A model generated the notes under the pieces. It did not search any database. It saw nothing but the letters and a program-made list of their open reading frames with translations, and was not told the DNA's origin. DNA of 64,000 nucleotides from Arsenophonus sp031446105 (GTDB lineage Bacteria; Pseudomonadota; Gammaproteobacteria; Enterobacterales; Enterobacteriaceae): contig CP132907.1 of assembly GCA_031446105.1 (NCBI GenBank), positions 810,826-874,825 on the forward strand, given 5' to 3'. Positions 34,599 to 44,679 of the stretch are shown in pieces. A program made the translations under genes and the position numbers. Within the stretch, counting starts at the first letter, position 1. Each line of letters opens with the position of its first letter.

Positions 34599-36008
34599 AT
34601 GGTAAAAAAGTATTCTGAAAAAACTGTGTTTATTGATCAAAATTATCATAAAATGGAAGGATTAAAAGTACCACCTTATTCTTTAGAGGCTGAGCAATCT
34701 GTGCTTGGCGGTTTAATGTTGGACAACGAACGTTGGGAAAATATATCCGAACGTTTAACAAATATAGATTTTTTTAGTCGATTACATCGTATTATTTTTT
34801 CTGAAATGCAATTTCTTTTAGAAAAAAATAAACCAATAGATTTAATTACTTTATCTGAATCTTTAGAACAAAAAGGAAAATTAGACGAAATAGGAGGATT
34901 TGGATATTTAGCTGAATTAGCTAAAAATACCCCCAGTGTAGCGAATATTAATGCTTATGCTGATATTGTACGTGAGCGTGCTGTTGTTCGTGAGATGATT
35001 GCAGTAGCAAATGAAATTTCCGATGCAGGTTATAATTCTCAAGGTAAAAGTAGTGAAGAATTATTAGATTTGGCTGAATCATTAGTTTTTCAGATTGCTG
35101 AAAGTCGGGCTAATAAAAATGATGGTCCTAAAGGAATTGAAAAAATTTTATCTGAAACTGTAAAAAAAATTGAACAACTTTATCAACAGCCACATGATGG
35201 CGTGACAGGTATATCTACTGGTTATCAAGATCTTGATAAAAAAACTGCAGGATTACAAAATTCTGATTTAATTATTGTGGCTGCACGTCCTTCAATGGGC
35301 AAAACTACTTTTGCTATGAATTTATGTGAACATGCTGCGATGACAGAAGAAAAACCAGTATTAATTTTTAGTTTGGAAATGCCAGCTAATCAAATTATGA
35401 TGCGTATGTTGGCTTCTCTTTCTCGAGTTGATCAAACTCGTATTCGTACTGGCCAACTTAATGACGAAGATTGGGCTCGTATATCTAGTACGATGAGTAT
35501 TTTGATGGAAAAGCGTAATGTTTATATTGATGATTCATCAGCATTAACACCAACAGCTGTTCGTTCACGCGCTCGCCGTATTTATCGAGAAAATGGTGGT
35601 TTAAGTTTGATTATGATTGATTATTTGCAATTAATGCGCATTCCTTCTATGTCTGAACATAGAACTCTTGAAATTGCTGAGATTTCACGTTCTTTAAAAT
35701 CATTAGCAAAAGAACTTCAAATACCTGTTATTGCATTATCGCAACTTAATCGTGGTTTAGAACAACGAGCAGATAAAAAACCTGTTAATTCAGATTTACG
35801 AGAATCTGGCTCTATTGAACAAGATGCTGATTTAATTATTTTTATATATAGAGATGAGGTTTATAATAATAATTCAGATCTTAAAGGAATTGCAGAAATT
35901 ATTATTGGGAAACAACGTAATGGACCAATTGGAACTATACGTCTTACTTTTAATGGACAATGGTCGCGTTTTGATAATTATGCCGAATCATTTTATAGTA
36001 ATAAATAA
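34599..36008 (+). CDS. dnaB: Replicative DNA helicase DnaB
   Basis: DnaB is the hexameric fork helicase and the partner of DnaG. The 469 residues (E. coli 471) have the N-terminal primase-interacting domain (PPYSLEAEQSVLGGLMLDNERW), a linker, and the RecA-like core with Walker A ARPSMGKTT, Walker B LIMIDYLQLM and the arginine-finger region EQRADKKPVNSDLRESGSIEQDADLI. The first 20 residues differ from E. coli, which is usual. It is followed after 32 bases by alr, as in enterics. Confidence 0.97.
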   Translation: MVKKYSEKTVFIDQNYHKMEGLKVPPYSLEAEQSVLGGLMLDNERWENISERLTNIDFFSRLHRIIFSEMQFLLEKNKPIDLITLSESLEQKGKLDEIGGFGYLAELAKNTPSVANINAYADIVRERAVVREMIAVANEISDAGYNSQGKSSEELLDLAESLVFQIAESRANKNDGPKGIEKILSETVKKIEQLYQQPHDGVTGISTGYQDLDKKTAGLQNSDLIIVAARPSMGKTTFAMNLCEHAAMTEEKPVLIFSLEMPANQIMMRMLASLSRVDQTRIRTGQLNDEDWARISSTMSILMEKRNVYIDDSSALTPTAVRSRARRIYRENGGLSLIMIDYLQLMRIPSMSEHRTLEIAEISRSLKSLAKELQIPVIALSQLNRGLEQRADKKPVNSDLRESGSIEQDADLIIFIYRDEVYNNNSDLKGIAEIIIGKQRNGPIGTIRLTFNGQWSRFDNYAESFYSNK

Positions 36009-36040
36009 TTTTTATATTATATTTAATTAAGATAAGTTTA

Positions 36041-37141
36041 ATGAAACTAGCAACTGCTATTATCAATTGTTCCTCTTTATGTCATAATATAAAAAAAGTA
36101 CGAGAAATTGTTTCAAGTAGTCGTTTAATTGCTATAGTGAAAGCTAATGCTTATGGACATGGTTTGTTAAAAACTGCTCTTGCAATAGAAAATTTTATAG
36201 ATTGTTTTGGTGTTGCTCGTATTACTGAAGCAATGGTATTACGTGAACATGGAATAAAAAAATCTATTTTGTTGTTAGAAGGTTTTTTTGATCAATCAGA
36301 ATTATTTTTCATAATTAAAAATAAAATTGATGTTGTCATACATAGTATTGAACAACTTCAAAATATAGAAAAATTTAAAATTTTTAAAGAAAATAAAAAT
36401 AAAAATGCTATAAAAGTTTGGATGAAATTAGATACTGGAATGCATCGGTTAGGAATAAGATCTGAAGATGCAACAATATTTTATAATCGTTTAATGAGAT
36501 GTCGTTATATTAAAAAACCTATCAATATTATTAGTCATTTTTATCACGCAGATAATCCAGAATTTCCTATAATTACGAATCAACAATTAGCATGTTTTAA
36601 TTCTTTCATAAAAAACAAACCAGGTGAAAAATCTATTGCTGCTTCTTCTGGTATTTTATTTTGGCCAGAATCATATTTTGATTGGGTTAGGATTGGTATT
36701 ATAATGTATGGATCTTCACCAAAAAAAGGAAAAAAAGGTAAAGATTTTGGCTTATTGCCGGTTATGACACTAAAATCTAATTTGATTGCTATTCGAAAAC
36801 ATTACGCTGGAGAAACAGCGGGTTACAATGGTATTTGGATTAGTAGTTATGATACTACTCTTGGAGTAGTGGGTATTGGTTATGGTGATGGGTATCCTGG
36901 GAATGCCCCTAAAGGTACTCCAGTTTTGATTAATGGACGTAGAGTACCTATTGTCGGTAAAGTTTCTATGGATATGATATTGGTAGATTTAGGAAGCAAT
37001 GTTAATGATAAAGTTGGTGATGAAGTTATTATATGGGGAGATTTATTACCTGTTGAAGAAATAGCGTCATATGTTCAACTTAGCAATTATGAATTATTAA
37101 CAAAATTAACTTCTCGTATTAAAATAGAACATTTGAATTAA
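36041..37141 (+). CDS. alr: Alanine racemase
   Basis: This PLP enzyme interconverts L- and D-alanine for peptidoglycan. The 366 residues (E. coli 359) include the PLP lysine in VKANAYGHG (Lys34), the catalytic-tyrosine block GIGYGDGYPGNAP and the substrate-side VGKVSMDMILVDLG. Retention fits a symbiont that still makes a cell wall, consistent with ftsB and nlpD. It is probably co-transcribed with dnaB and is convergent with ssb across 250 bases. Confidence 0.96.
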   Translation: MKLATAIINCSSLCHNIKKVREIVSSSRLIAIVKANAYGHGLLKTALAIENFIDCFGVARITEAMVLREHGIKKSILLLEGFFDQSELFFIIKNKIDVVIHSIEQLQNIEKFKIFKENKNKNAIKVWMKLDTGMHRLGIRSEDATIFYNRLMRCRYIKKPINIISHFYHADNPEFPIITNQQLACFNSFIKNKPGEKSIAASSGILFWPESYFDWVRIGIIMYGSSPKKGKKGKDFGLLPVMTLKSNLIAIRKHYAGETAGYNGIWISSYDTTLGVVGIGYGDGYPGNAPKGTPVLINGRRVPIVGKVSMDMILVDLGSNVNDKVGDEVIIWGDLLPVEEIASYVQLSNYELLTKLTSRIKIEHLN

Positions 37142-37391
37142 TTAATTAAAAAAAGTTTTTTAAAATTTAATAATTAGAAATATTTTTTATTTTTTTATAT
37201 TTAAAGTGTATAATATAAAAATTTATTTTTATTATTTTTTTCAAATAATAAAAATTTTTTATATTTATTAAAGAATAAAAATTATATAAAAATATTTTTT
37301 AATCAAGAAAATAAAATTTATAATTTTTTATTTTTTTTGAGTACATATAAATTAATAGATATTATCCAAATAATAGATATTATATAAGTAT

Positions 37392-37937
37392 TTAAAATGG
37401 AATATCATCATCAAAATCTATTAATTTTTCTTTATTTTTTTCTATATTAGTTTTTTTAGTTATATTTTCAGATAGTACGATAGGTTCTTCTACTTTTTTG
37501 CTGTTTATTTCTTTTGTTTTAGATTCTTGAATTGTTTTTAGATGATCAATTTTATTGTTTTGTGAGTTTTCTTCTGAATTTAGATTTATTTTAGTGCCTA
37601 ACATTTGAAGAGTACCTGTAACATTTACTATTACTTCAGTGCTATAGCGATCTTGTCCATTTTGATCTTGCCATTTTCTGGTTTGTAATGAGCCTTCTAT
37701 ATAAATTTGTGATCCTTTACGTAAATATTCACTTGCTATTTCTGCAAGTTTTCCAAAAATAACTATACGGTGCCATTCTGTTTTTTCACGTATATTTCCT
37801 GTTTGTTTATCACGCCAACTTTCGGAGGTTGCTAGAGTCAAATTTGCAACCATACCTCCATTTGGCATATAACGAATTTCTGGATCTTGTCCTAAATTAC
37901 CAATTAATATTACTTTATTAATACCTCTATTACTCAT
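37392..37937 (-). CDS. ssb: Single-stranded DNA-binding protein
   Basis: SSB coats single-stranded DNA and recruits repair and replication proteins through its C-terminal tip. Of 181 residues (E. coli 178), the OB fold spans 1-112 (MSNRGINKVILIGNLGQDPEIRY ... TEWHRIVIFGKLAEIASEYLRKGSQIYIEG). A Lys/Glu-rich linker replaces the usual Gly/Gln/Pro-rich tail, and the acidic tip DFDDDIPF is intact. In E. coli uvrA diverges from ssb; the space upstream here (37938-38621) is empty. Confidence 0.96.
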   Translation of the reverse strand: MSNRGINKVILIGNLGQDPEIRYMPNGGMVANLTLATSESWRDKQTGNIREKTEWHRIVIFGKLAEIASEYLRKGSQIYIEGSLQTRKWQDQNGQDRYSTEVIVNVTGTLQMLGTKINLNSEENSQNNKIDHLKTIQESKTKEINSKKVEEPIVLSENITKKTNIEKNKEKLIDFDDDIPF

Positions 37938-38621
37938 TTTTTTATATACTCCTTGATAAATTTATTTTGTTTAAATGTTGCAAATTTAATTTTAAAATAT
38001 AAAAATATTATTTAGTATAAGTATTATTTTTTTGATATTTTCACTATTTTTTAAAAAAACTTTTTTAATTTTTAGTAATTTTAAGATTTTATTTTTTATT
38101 AAAAATAAATAATGATATATTTTATGAATTTTATTTTTAATTTTTTAAATTAAAAATTATAACATGATTTTAAACAGTCTATATAAATGTTTTTAATAAT
38201 TTTTAAATCAAGAAGCAATATTTTATATTATTTAAATATAATTAATAGTTATTTAAAGATTAAATATATTTTTTTATATTGTAATATACTATATATCAAA
38301 AAAATAATATAATTTGATATAATAATTATATTTTAATGTTTTATATAAAGATACATAAATTATAAAGATTGTTTTTATATTTTTTGTAAATCATTTAATA
38401 TGATTTTTGTTATTTTTTATATAAAAATGATAGAAAATATAATTTATTTTTTATAATCATAGTTTTTATATAAAATTAAATAAATTTTAGATTTATTAAA
38501 ATAATATTAAAATAAAAAAATATTAAAATGTTTTTATTCTAATGTAATATATTTTTTAAAAAATGTGTTTTTAATACTACAAATATAAGATGATTATACA
38601 GATAATTTATTTCTAATTTTA
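37938..38621. other. Gene-free stretch upstream of ssb (uvrA site)
   Basis: UvrA would be expected on the plus strand from here in enteric order. The 684 bases are A/T-rich with no UvrA motif that I can recognise, so uvrA is deleted or elsewhere. Confidence 0.5.
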
Positions 38622-39326
38622 TCAAAGAAATTCAAATGCATCTCCATAACAATATTTAGCAATTGCTTTTTTTTGACTACAAAAATATTCTCTAGCAATT
38701 TTAGCCATTTTAAATGGACCAGCAATATAAATTTCATATTTAGTAAGTTTATTAAAATCATTCATCACAGCATTTAATACTGTACCTCTCCTTCCTTTCC
38801 AATTTGGGATAAATTCTTCAATTACAAAAATAATTTTTACAGTAGGATATCTTTTTGAAAGATATTGTAATTCATTTAAATAATATAAATTTTCCAATTT
38901 TTGGCTACCCCAATAAAAAGTAATATTTCTATTGGGGTTTTCTTTTAATGCAGCGTATAAAATAGATCTAGTATAAGAAAAGCCTGTACCACCTGTAATA
39001 ATAATCATAGGTTTTTTACTTCCCATACGGAACCAAGCTTTACCATATGGTATATCAATATTAACATTATTTTTTTTATAGATTAATTTCATTACTTTTA
39101 TGCCGTATAAATGAAATTTTGATGCACTTATATGCAATTCAATAGTTTTTTTTTCTGAAGGAATTGAGGCTATTGAAAATGGTCTTTGGTTATATTCATC
39201 CATAATAAGCATCAAATATTGACCAGCGCGAAATGAAAATTTACCTTTAGGTAATAATAAAACGCTATATACAGTAGTATTATTAATAGATTTTATAGAT
39301 ACAACTTTACATGTTAATTTAGTCAT
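38622..39326 (-). CDS. fre: NAD(P)H-flavin reductase
   Basis: Fre reduces free FMN or FAD with NAD(P)H. The 234 residues (E. coli 233) carry the flavin motif RPFSIAS, the pyridine-nucleotide loop IITGGTGFSYTRSIL and the C-terminal YGDAFEFL. It lies 11 bases downstream of ubiD in the same order as in E. coli. The pairing is sensible because UbiD depends on prenyl-FMN made by UbiX from reduced FMN. UbiX is not in this window. Confidence 0.95.
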   Translation of the reverse strand: MTKLTCKVVSIKSINNTTVYSVLLLPKGKFSFRAGQYLMLIMDEYNQRPFSIASIPSEKKTIELHISASKFHLYGIKVMKLIYKKNNVNIDIPYGKAWFRMGSKKPMIIITGGTGFSYTRSILYAALKENPNRNITFYWGSQKLENLYYLNELQYLSKRYPTVKIIFVIEEFIPNWKGRRGTVLNAVMNDFNKLTKYEIYIAGPFKMAKIAREYFCSQKKAIAKYCYGDAFEFL

Positions 39327-39337
39327 CTATAGTCTCT

Positions 39338-40810
39338 TTATAATGCGAAAATATTTAATTCATTCCAAATTTTATCTATTCGTTTTTTTATTTTTTCTGT
39401 CATGAAAATTGGATTTCCCCATATTCTTTGTGTTTCTCCTAACCATTTATTAGTTGCATCAAATCCTATTTTTGAACCTAATCCTGATATTGGGGATGCA
39501 AAATCCAAATAATCTATAGGAGTATTTTCTATTATAACTGTATCTCTTGCGGGATCCATTCTAGTTGTAATTGCCCAAATAACATCATGCCAGTTACGAG
39601 CATTAATATCTGCATCACAAACAATAATAAATTTAGTATATATAAATTGATTTAAATATGACCAAATTCCCATCATAATATGTTTAGGATGTCCAATATA
39701 TTTTTTATTAATTGTTATTACGGCTAATCTATATGAACATGCTTCAGGAGGTAAATAAAAATCAATAATTTCTGGAAATTTTTTTTGCAATATAGGAATA
39801 AATATTTCATTTAGTGCAGCGCTTAATATACTAGGTTCATCAGGAGGTCGACCTGTATAAGTTGAATGATAAATTGGTTTAAAACGCTGTGTTATATGTG
39901 TTACAGTAAATACTGGAAATATATTTACTTCATTATAATAACCTGTATGATCACCATGAGGTCCTTCTGGTGCTAATTCTTTAGGATTTATATATCCTTC
40001 TAGAATGATTTCTGCATTTGCTGGTACTTCAAGTTCATTAGAAATACATTTTACGACTGTTGAGCGACGCCCGCGTAATAATCCGGCAAATGCATATTCA
40101 GAAAGCGTATCTGGAATAGGAGTAATTGCTGCTAAAATAGTTGCAGGGTCAGCACCTAAAGCAACGGATACTGGAAAAGATTTTCCTGGATATTTTTTGC
40201 ACCATTCCTGAAAATCTAATGCACCACCACGATTTGATAACCAGCGCATAATTAATTTATTTTTACTTAATAATTGTTGTCGATATATACCTAAGTTTTG
40301 ACGTGGTTTATTGGGTCCTTTAGTAATAGTTAATCCAAATGTTATAAGTGGAGCTATATCATTTGGCCAACAATGCATGATTGGAATACGAAAAAGATCA
40401 ACATCATTGCCTTTTAAGATTTTTTCTTGGCACCCACCAAATCGTATTTTTTTTGTAGACATGTAAAAAATTTTTTTAAATTGAGATAATTGTTTAATAA
40501 AATCAATAATTTTTTTTGGAGGTTCTGGTTCTCTTAAAAAAGCTAATAAATTACCAACTTCATTCAATGATTTTATATTTTTTTTTCCCATCCCCATTGC
40601 TACTCGATGAGTAGTACCAAATAAATTGCAAAGTACAGGCATATTAAAACCTTTTGGGTTTTCAAATAATAATGTTGGTCCACCTGCTCGTAAAGTTCGA
40701 TCTGCTATTTCTGTCATTTCTAAATAAGGATCGACCGTATAAGTAATACGTTTTAATTCTTTTTTTTGTTCTAATATTAATAAAAAATGCCTTAGGTCAT
40801 GGTATTTCAT
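39338..40810 (-). CDS. ubiD: 3-octaprenyl-4-hydroxybenzoate decarboxylase UbiD
   Basis: UbiD removes the carboxyl group from the prenylated hydroxybenzoate ring in ubiquinone synthesis, using prenylated FMN. The 490 residues (E. coli 497) are highly conserved, including the catalytic stretch GPHGDHTGYYNE (family EGPFGDHTGYY), IYHSTYTGRPPDEPS and TTRMDPARDTV. The last residues of the E. coli protein are trimmed. It forms a two-gene unit with fre; tatABC and rfaH, which precede it in E. coli, are absent. Confidence 0.97.
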   Translation of the reverse strand: MKYHDLRHFLLILEQKKELKRITYTVDPYLEMTEIADRTLRAGGPTLLFENPKGFNMPVLCNLFGTTHRVAMGMGKKNIKSLNEVGNLLAFLREPEPPKKIIDFIKQLSQFKKIFYMSTKKIRFGGCQEKILKGNDVDLFRIPIMHCWPNDIAPLITFGLTITKGPNKPRQNLGIYRQQLLSKNKLIMRWLSNRGGALDFQEWCKKYPGKSFPVSVALGADPATILAAITPIPDTLSEYAFAGLLRGRRSTVVKCISNELEVPANAEIILEGYINPKELAPEGPHGDHTGYYNEVNIFPVFTVTHITQRFKPIYHSTYTGRPPDEPSILSAALNEIFIPILQKKFPEIIDFYLPPEACSYRLAVITINKKYIGHPKHIMMGIWSYLNQFIYTKFIIVCDADINARNWHDVIWAITTRMDPARDTVIIENTPIDYLDFASPISGLGSKIGFDATNKWLGETQRIWGNPIFMTEKIKKRIDKIWNELNIFAL

Positions 40811-41643
40811 GATATTTTTTAATGTTAAACTTATAGAAGTTTTATAAATATTTAATTTTTATTAAAAATAATTTTATTTATAAAAATAATCTTGAATAAT
40901 TTTTAATATTTTTTAGTAAAAATATATAATTCAGCATACGATTTAAGGAGTTTTTTATGTATTTTTTTGTATAGTATTATTTTTTATCATCTTTTTTTAC
41001 AATATTATTAAAATAATATGATTTTTTAAAATTAATATATTTTTAAAATAAAGATTAATTTTTATTTATAATAATTTTTATATAATTATTAAATTATAAT
41101 TTTAAAAATTAATAATGTGATATCATATTATATATATATTTTTATTTTTTGTTATATTTTTTTAAAATAAAAAATAAAATTTATTATTAATAATAATGTA
41201 TTTTTTATATAAAATTATATAAAAATGATATTTTTATATGTATTTATTATAATAATATCTTAATCTAAATTTTATATAAGATAATTTTTAATGTTTTTTA
41301 AGAAAAAATTTTTGATATAAAAAATAAAAATATTTTTATAATAAAAAGATTTTGTGTAAAGTAAATATATAATTTTAGAAAAAATTATATACTTTATTTT
41401 AAATCATAAATTTTAAATATAACAATAAACTTTAAATGTATAATAAATTTTATATCTTTTACGTTTAATTTTAATATGATTTTTTAGATATTTTATTTTT
41501 TCAAAAAATTTGTGATCTTATTCTTTTTAAAATTATAGTTTTTCTACAATTTATCAATAATAATTTTAAAATTATATAAAGTATTATAGGTGAATATATT
41601 GATTGTTTTTTTTGATTATTTTTAAAAAATTTATGAATATTTT
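40811..41643. other. Deletion scar between ubiD and ubiB (tatABCD-rfaH site)
   Basis: In E. coli ubiB is followed by tatABCD, rfaH and then ubiD. Here about 830 bases of A/T-rich DNA remain and I recognise no Tat or RfaH segment. The minus-strand open frame at 41501-41689 overlaps the ubiB end and looks random. Confidence 0.55.
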
Positions 41644-43290
41644 TTAAAAAAAATCTTTTTTTATTATTTTTAACCAGCCTATACTCCATAAAAGTATACT
41701 AAAAAAAATGAAAATAATAGAACTGATTGTAAAACTAAAAATTGCTAATATAGTTCCACATAATAAAGAAGTTGCACCCATACCAAGTAAATAATATTTT
41801 TCTATTTTTTTATTATTTTGTTTTTTAAATTGAACGTAATATTTTTCAATATTATCTTTTAAAGATGTATGTTGATAAAGTACTGTATACAATAATTGTG
41901 GAATTTCTGGTATCCTGTTTTTATAAAAACCAGGTGTTTTTTGTTTAAATGAATTAATAACTCCTATTAATCCTATTTCTTTTTGAATCCATTTCTTTAG
42001 AAATGGATTTGCAGTTTCCCAAAGATCTAAGCTTGGATATAGTTGTTTTCCTAAACCTTCAATATATAACAAAGTTTTTTGAAATAAAAGTAACTGAGGT
42101 TGAACTTTCATATTAAAATTACGTGCTGTATTAAATAAATGAAATAAAATATGACCAAATGAAATTTCTGCTAATGGTTTTTTAAAAATAGGTTCACAAA
42201 CTTCTCTAATGGCAAATTCAAAATCATGAATATTGGTATTATGTGGCATCCATCCTGAAGTAATATGTAATTGAGTTATTTTTTTGTAATCACGATTAAA
42301 GAAAGCAATAAGATTTTCTGCTAAATAAAATTTATCTTCTTGATTTAATGAACCTACGATGCCATAATCAATTCCTATGTATTTTGGATTTTCCGGTTTT
42401 TTTTTGCTAATAAAAATATTCCCAGGATGCATATCAGCATGAAAAAAACTATCACGAAAAACTTGGGTAAAAAAAATATTAACTCCTCGTTCAGCTAATA
42501 TTTTCATATTAATACCGTGTTTTTTCAATGCATGGATATTGGAGATAGGAATGCCGTAAATACGTTCCATGACCATAATGTTTTTACTGCAAAAATTTAA
42601 ATATACTTTTGGTACATAAAGCATCGAACTATTTTTAAAATTACGTTTTAATTGAATAGCATTAAATGATTCACGTAATAAATTTAATTCATTAATTAAT
42701 GTTTTTTCATATTCTTTTACAACGTCTTTTATTCGTAGATTTTTGTTATTAGGTATAAGTGATATCCAACTAGATAATTTATACATTAAATTAATATCAG
42801 CTTTTATACTTAATAAAATATCTGGTCTTATTACTTTAATAACAATTTTTTTCTTGTTATTTTTTAATTTTGCTGTATGCACTTGCGATATAGATGCTGA
42901 AGCTAATGGAATTTCATTAAAATCTTCAAACCAATTTTCAATAGAGCCACCTAATGATTTTTCAATTTGTTGACGTGCTAATCGACCATCAAAACTGATA
43001 ACATTATTTTGTAAAAGCGCTAATTGATCAGAAATATTTTCTGAAAACAGATCACGTCTAGTAGATAACATTTGACCAAATTTAATCCAAATTGGTCCTA
43101 AATCTTGTAAAGCTAAACGTAAACGTTCAGCAAATGATTTATCTTTATGCTTATTGGATAACCAAAATAAGCAATAAAACAATAATTTTAATGGTAAAGT
43201 AAATTTAATTTTTGGAATAATTTCATCTAAACCATAATTTAAGAATATACGCATAATGTAATAAAACCGTTTAAGTTTTTTCGGTTGCAT
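41644..43290 (-). CDS. ubiB: Ubiquinone biosynthesis protein kinase-like UbiB
   Basis: UbiB is an atypical ADCK-family kinase/ATPase required for ubiquinone synthesis and lipid handling. From the ATG at 43290 it has 548 residues (E. coli 546), with GGAG about seven bases upstream; the ATG at 43302 is less likely. The family KxGQ motif is in WIKFGQMLSTRRDL, the Ala-rich loop in LASASISQVH, the catalytic HADMHPGN and the metal loop GIDYGIVG. Two C-terminal transmembrane helices (about 500-545) anchor it. The UbiJ gene normally between ubiE and ubiB is missing. Confidence 0.96.
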   Translation of the reverse strand: MQPKKLKRFYYIMRIFLNYGLDEIIPKIKFTLPLKLLFYCLFWLSNKHKDKSFAERLRLALQDLGPIWIKFGQMLSTRRDLFSENISDQLALLQNNVISFDGRLARQQIEKSLGGSIENWFEDFNEIPLASASISQVHTAKLKNNKKKIVIKVIRPDILLSIKADINLMYKLSSWISLIPNNKNLRIKDVVKEYEKTLINELNLLRESFNAIQLKRNFKNSSMLYVPKVYLNFCSKNIMVMERIYGIPISNIHALKKHGINMKILAERGVNIFFTQVFRDSFFHADMHPGNIFISKKKPENPKYIGIDYGIVGSLNQEDKFYLAENLIAFFNRDYKKITQLHITSGWMPHNTNIHDFEFAIREVCEPIFKKPLAEISFGHILFHLFNTARNFNMKVQPQLLLFQKTLLYIEGLGKQLYPSLDLWETANPFLKKWIQKEIGLIGVINSFKQKTPGFYKNRIPEIPQLLYTVLYQHTSLKDNIEKYYVQFKKQNNKKIEKYYLLGMGATSLLCGTILAIFSFTISSIIFIFFSILLWSIGWLKIIKKDFF

Positions 43291-43841
43291 ATTTTTCTCC
43301 ATTTTTTAATAAACTTTTTTATAATATTTTTTTGATTTTTTTAATTTTATAATTATTTTAGGATATATATTTTTTATATTTTTAAATCTTTTGATATGTT
43401 TTTTTATTTAAAAATTAATTTTTTTTGCAATATTTATTTTATTAGAATAGTTATTTTAAAAAATATCTTAAAAAATAAAAAAATGAATAAAAATATTTTT
43501 AGTTAAAAGTTTTTTTTAAAGATTCAAAAATAAAGACATAATACTTTATGTATTGAATAAATTAAAAAGTTTTAAAAAAGTATTTGATATGTTGTATATT
43601 TATTGCATAAAAAACATGTTAGAAGAATTATTATTTTATCTATAATGTTTAATTTTTTATTTGCATTTTTTTACTAAAAATATTTTTAATTTTTTAAATA
43701 AAATTTTTAATATAAAAATATTTTTTTGGATTAATTATTTGTAAATTTTTTATTTCATTTTTTTCTAAATTATTTAATAAAATATTTTTTAGTAAAAAAA
43801 TATTTATATATTTTAATATTTATGCTTTTTTAAAAAAATTG
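43291..43841. other. Deletion scar between ubiE and ubiB (ubiJ site)
   Basis: About 550 A/T-rich bases lie where ubiJ (about 600 bases) lies in enterics. No UbiJ segment could be recognised in minus-strand translation. Confidence 0.55.
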
Positions 43842-44591
43842 TTATAAAGATATTGATTTTTTGAATTTAAATCCTTTATGTAAAGAAACAATACCTCCAG
43901 TCATATTGGTATACGAGACTTTTTTAAATCCAATACATTCCATCATTTTTTTAATTGTTTTTTGATCTGGATATGTGCGAATTGATTCTGCTAAATAACG
44001 ATAGCTATCTGCATCTTTTGTAATTATTTTTCCTAGAGGTGGTAAAAAATTAAAAGCATAAAGATCAAAAAATTTTTTTAAAAATGGAGAAATTGGTTTT
44101 GAGAATTCTAGTATTAATAAACGGCCGCCTGATTTTAATACTCTGAACATAGATTTCAAAGCTTTTTTTTTATTAGTGATATTACGTAGACCAAAAGAAA
44201 TACTGATGCAATCGAAATAGTTATCAGGAAATGGCAATTCTTCAGCATTAGCCTGAATATAATAAACATTACCAATTATACCTATATTACGAAGTTTTTT
44301 ACGACCTATTTCTATCATAGAATTATTAATGTCTACTAAAATAATTTTGCCTGTTTTACCAATTATATGTGAAAATTTAGCTGTTAAATCTCCGGTTCCA
44401 CCTGCAAGGTCTAAAATAATTTGCCCGCTACATGCTTCGCTTGTTTTTACTGTAAAATTTTTCCATATTCTATGTATACCAAATGACATTAAATCATTCA
44501 TTAAATCATATTTATTGGCTACAGAATGAAAAACGGATTCTACTGTTTTTTTATGTTTATTTTTATAATAATTAGAATATTTTTTTTTCAT
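43842..44591 (-). CDS. ubiE: Ubiquinone/menaquinone C-methyltransferase UbiE
   Basis: UbiE methylates the quinone ring carbon in ubiquinone and menaquinone synthesis with S-adenosylmethionine. The 249 residues (E. coli 251) show the conserved VESVFHSVANKYDLMNDLMSFG, the SAM motif ILDLAGGTGDLT, SISFGLRNITNK and the C-terminal TGGIVSLHKGFKF. It follows rmuC on the minus strand, as in enterics. Confidence 0.97.
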   Translation of the reverse strand: MKKKYSNYYKNKHKKTVESVFHSVANKYDLMNDLMSFGIHRIWKNFTVKTSEACSGQIILDLAGGTGDLTAKFSHIIGKTGKIILVDINNSMIEIGRKKLRNIGIIGNVYYIQANAEELPFPDNYFDCISISFGLRNITNKKKALKSMFRVLKSGGRLLILEFSKPISPFLKKFFDLYAFNFLPPLGKIITKDADSYRYLAESIRTYPDQKTIKKMMECIGFKKVSYTNMTGGIVSLHKGFKFKKSISL

Positions 44592-44679
44592 TTATTTTTT
44601 TATATTATGAATTAGTTGTTTTATTATAATATTGGTTAATATTTTTTATGAATATTTTTTGTATAAGTATTTAATTTAT

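Noticed and set aside
41501..41689. Minus-strand open frame of 62 codons overlapping the 3' end of ubiB
   Set aside because: It overlaps a secure gene in another frame, is Lys/Ile/Asn-rich, and matches no Tat or other protein expected here.
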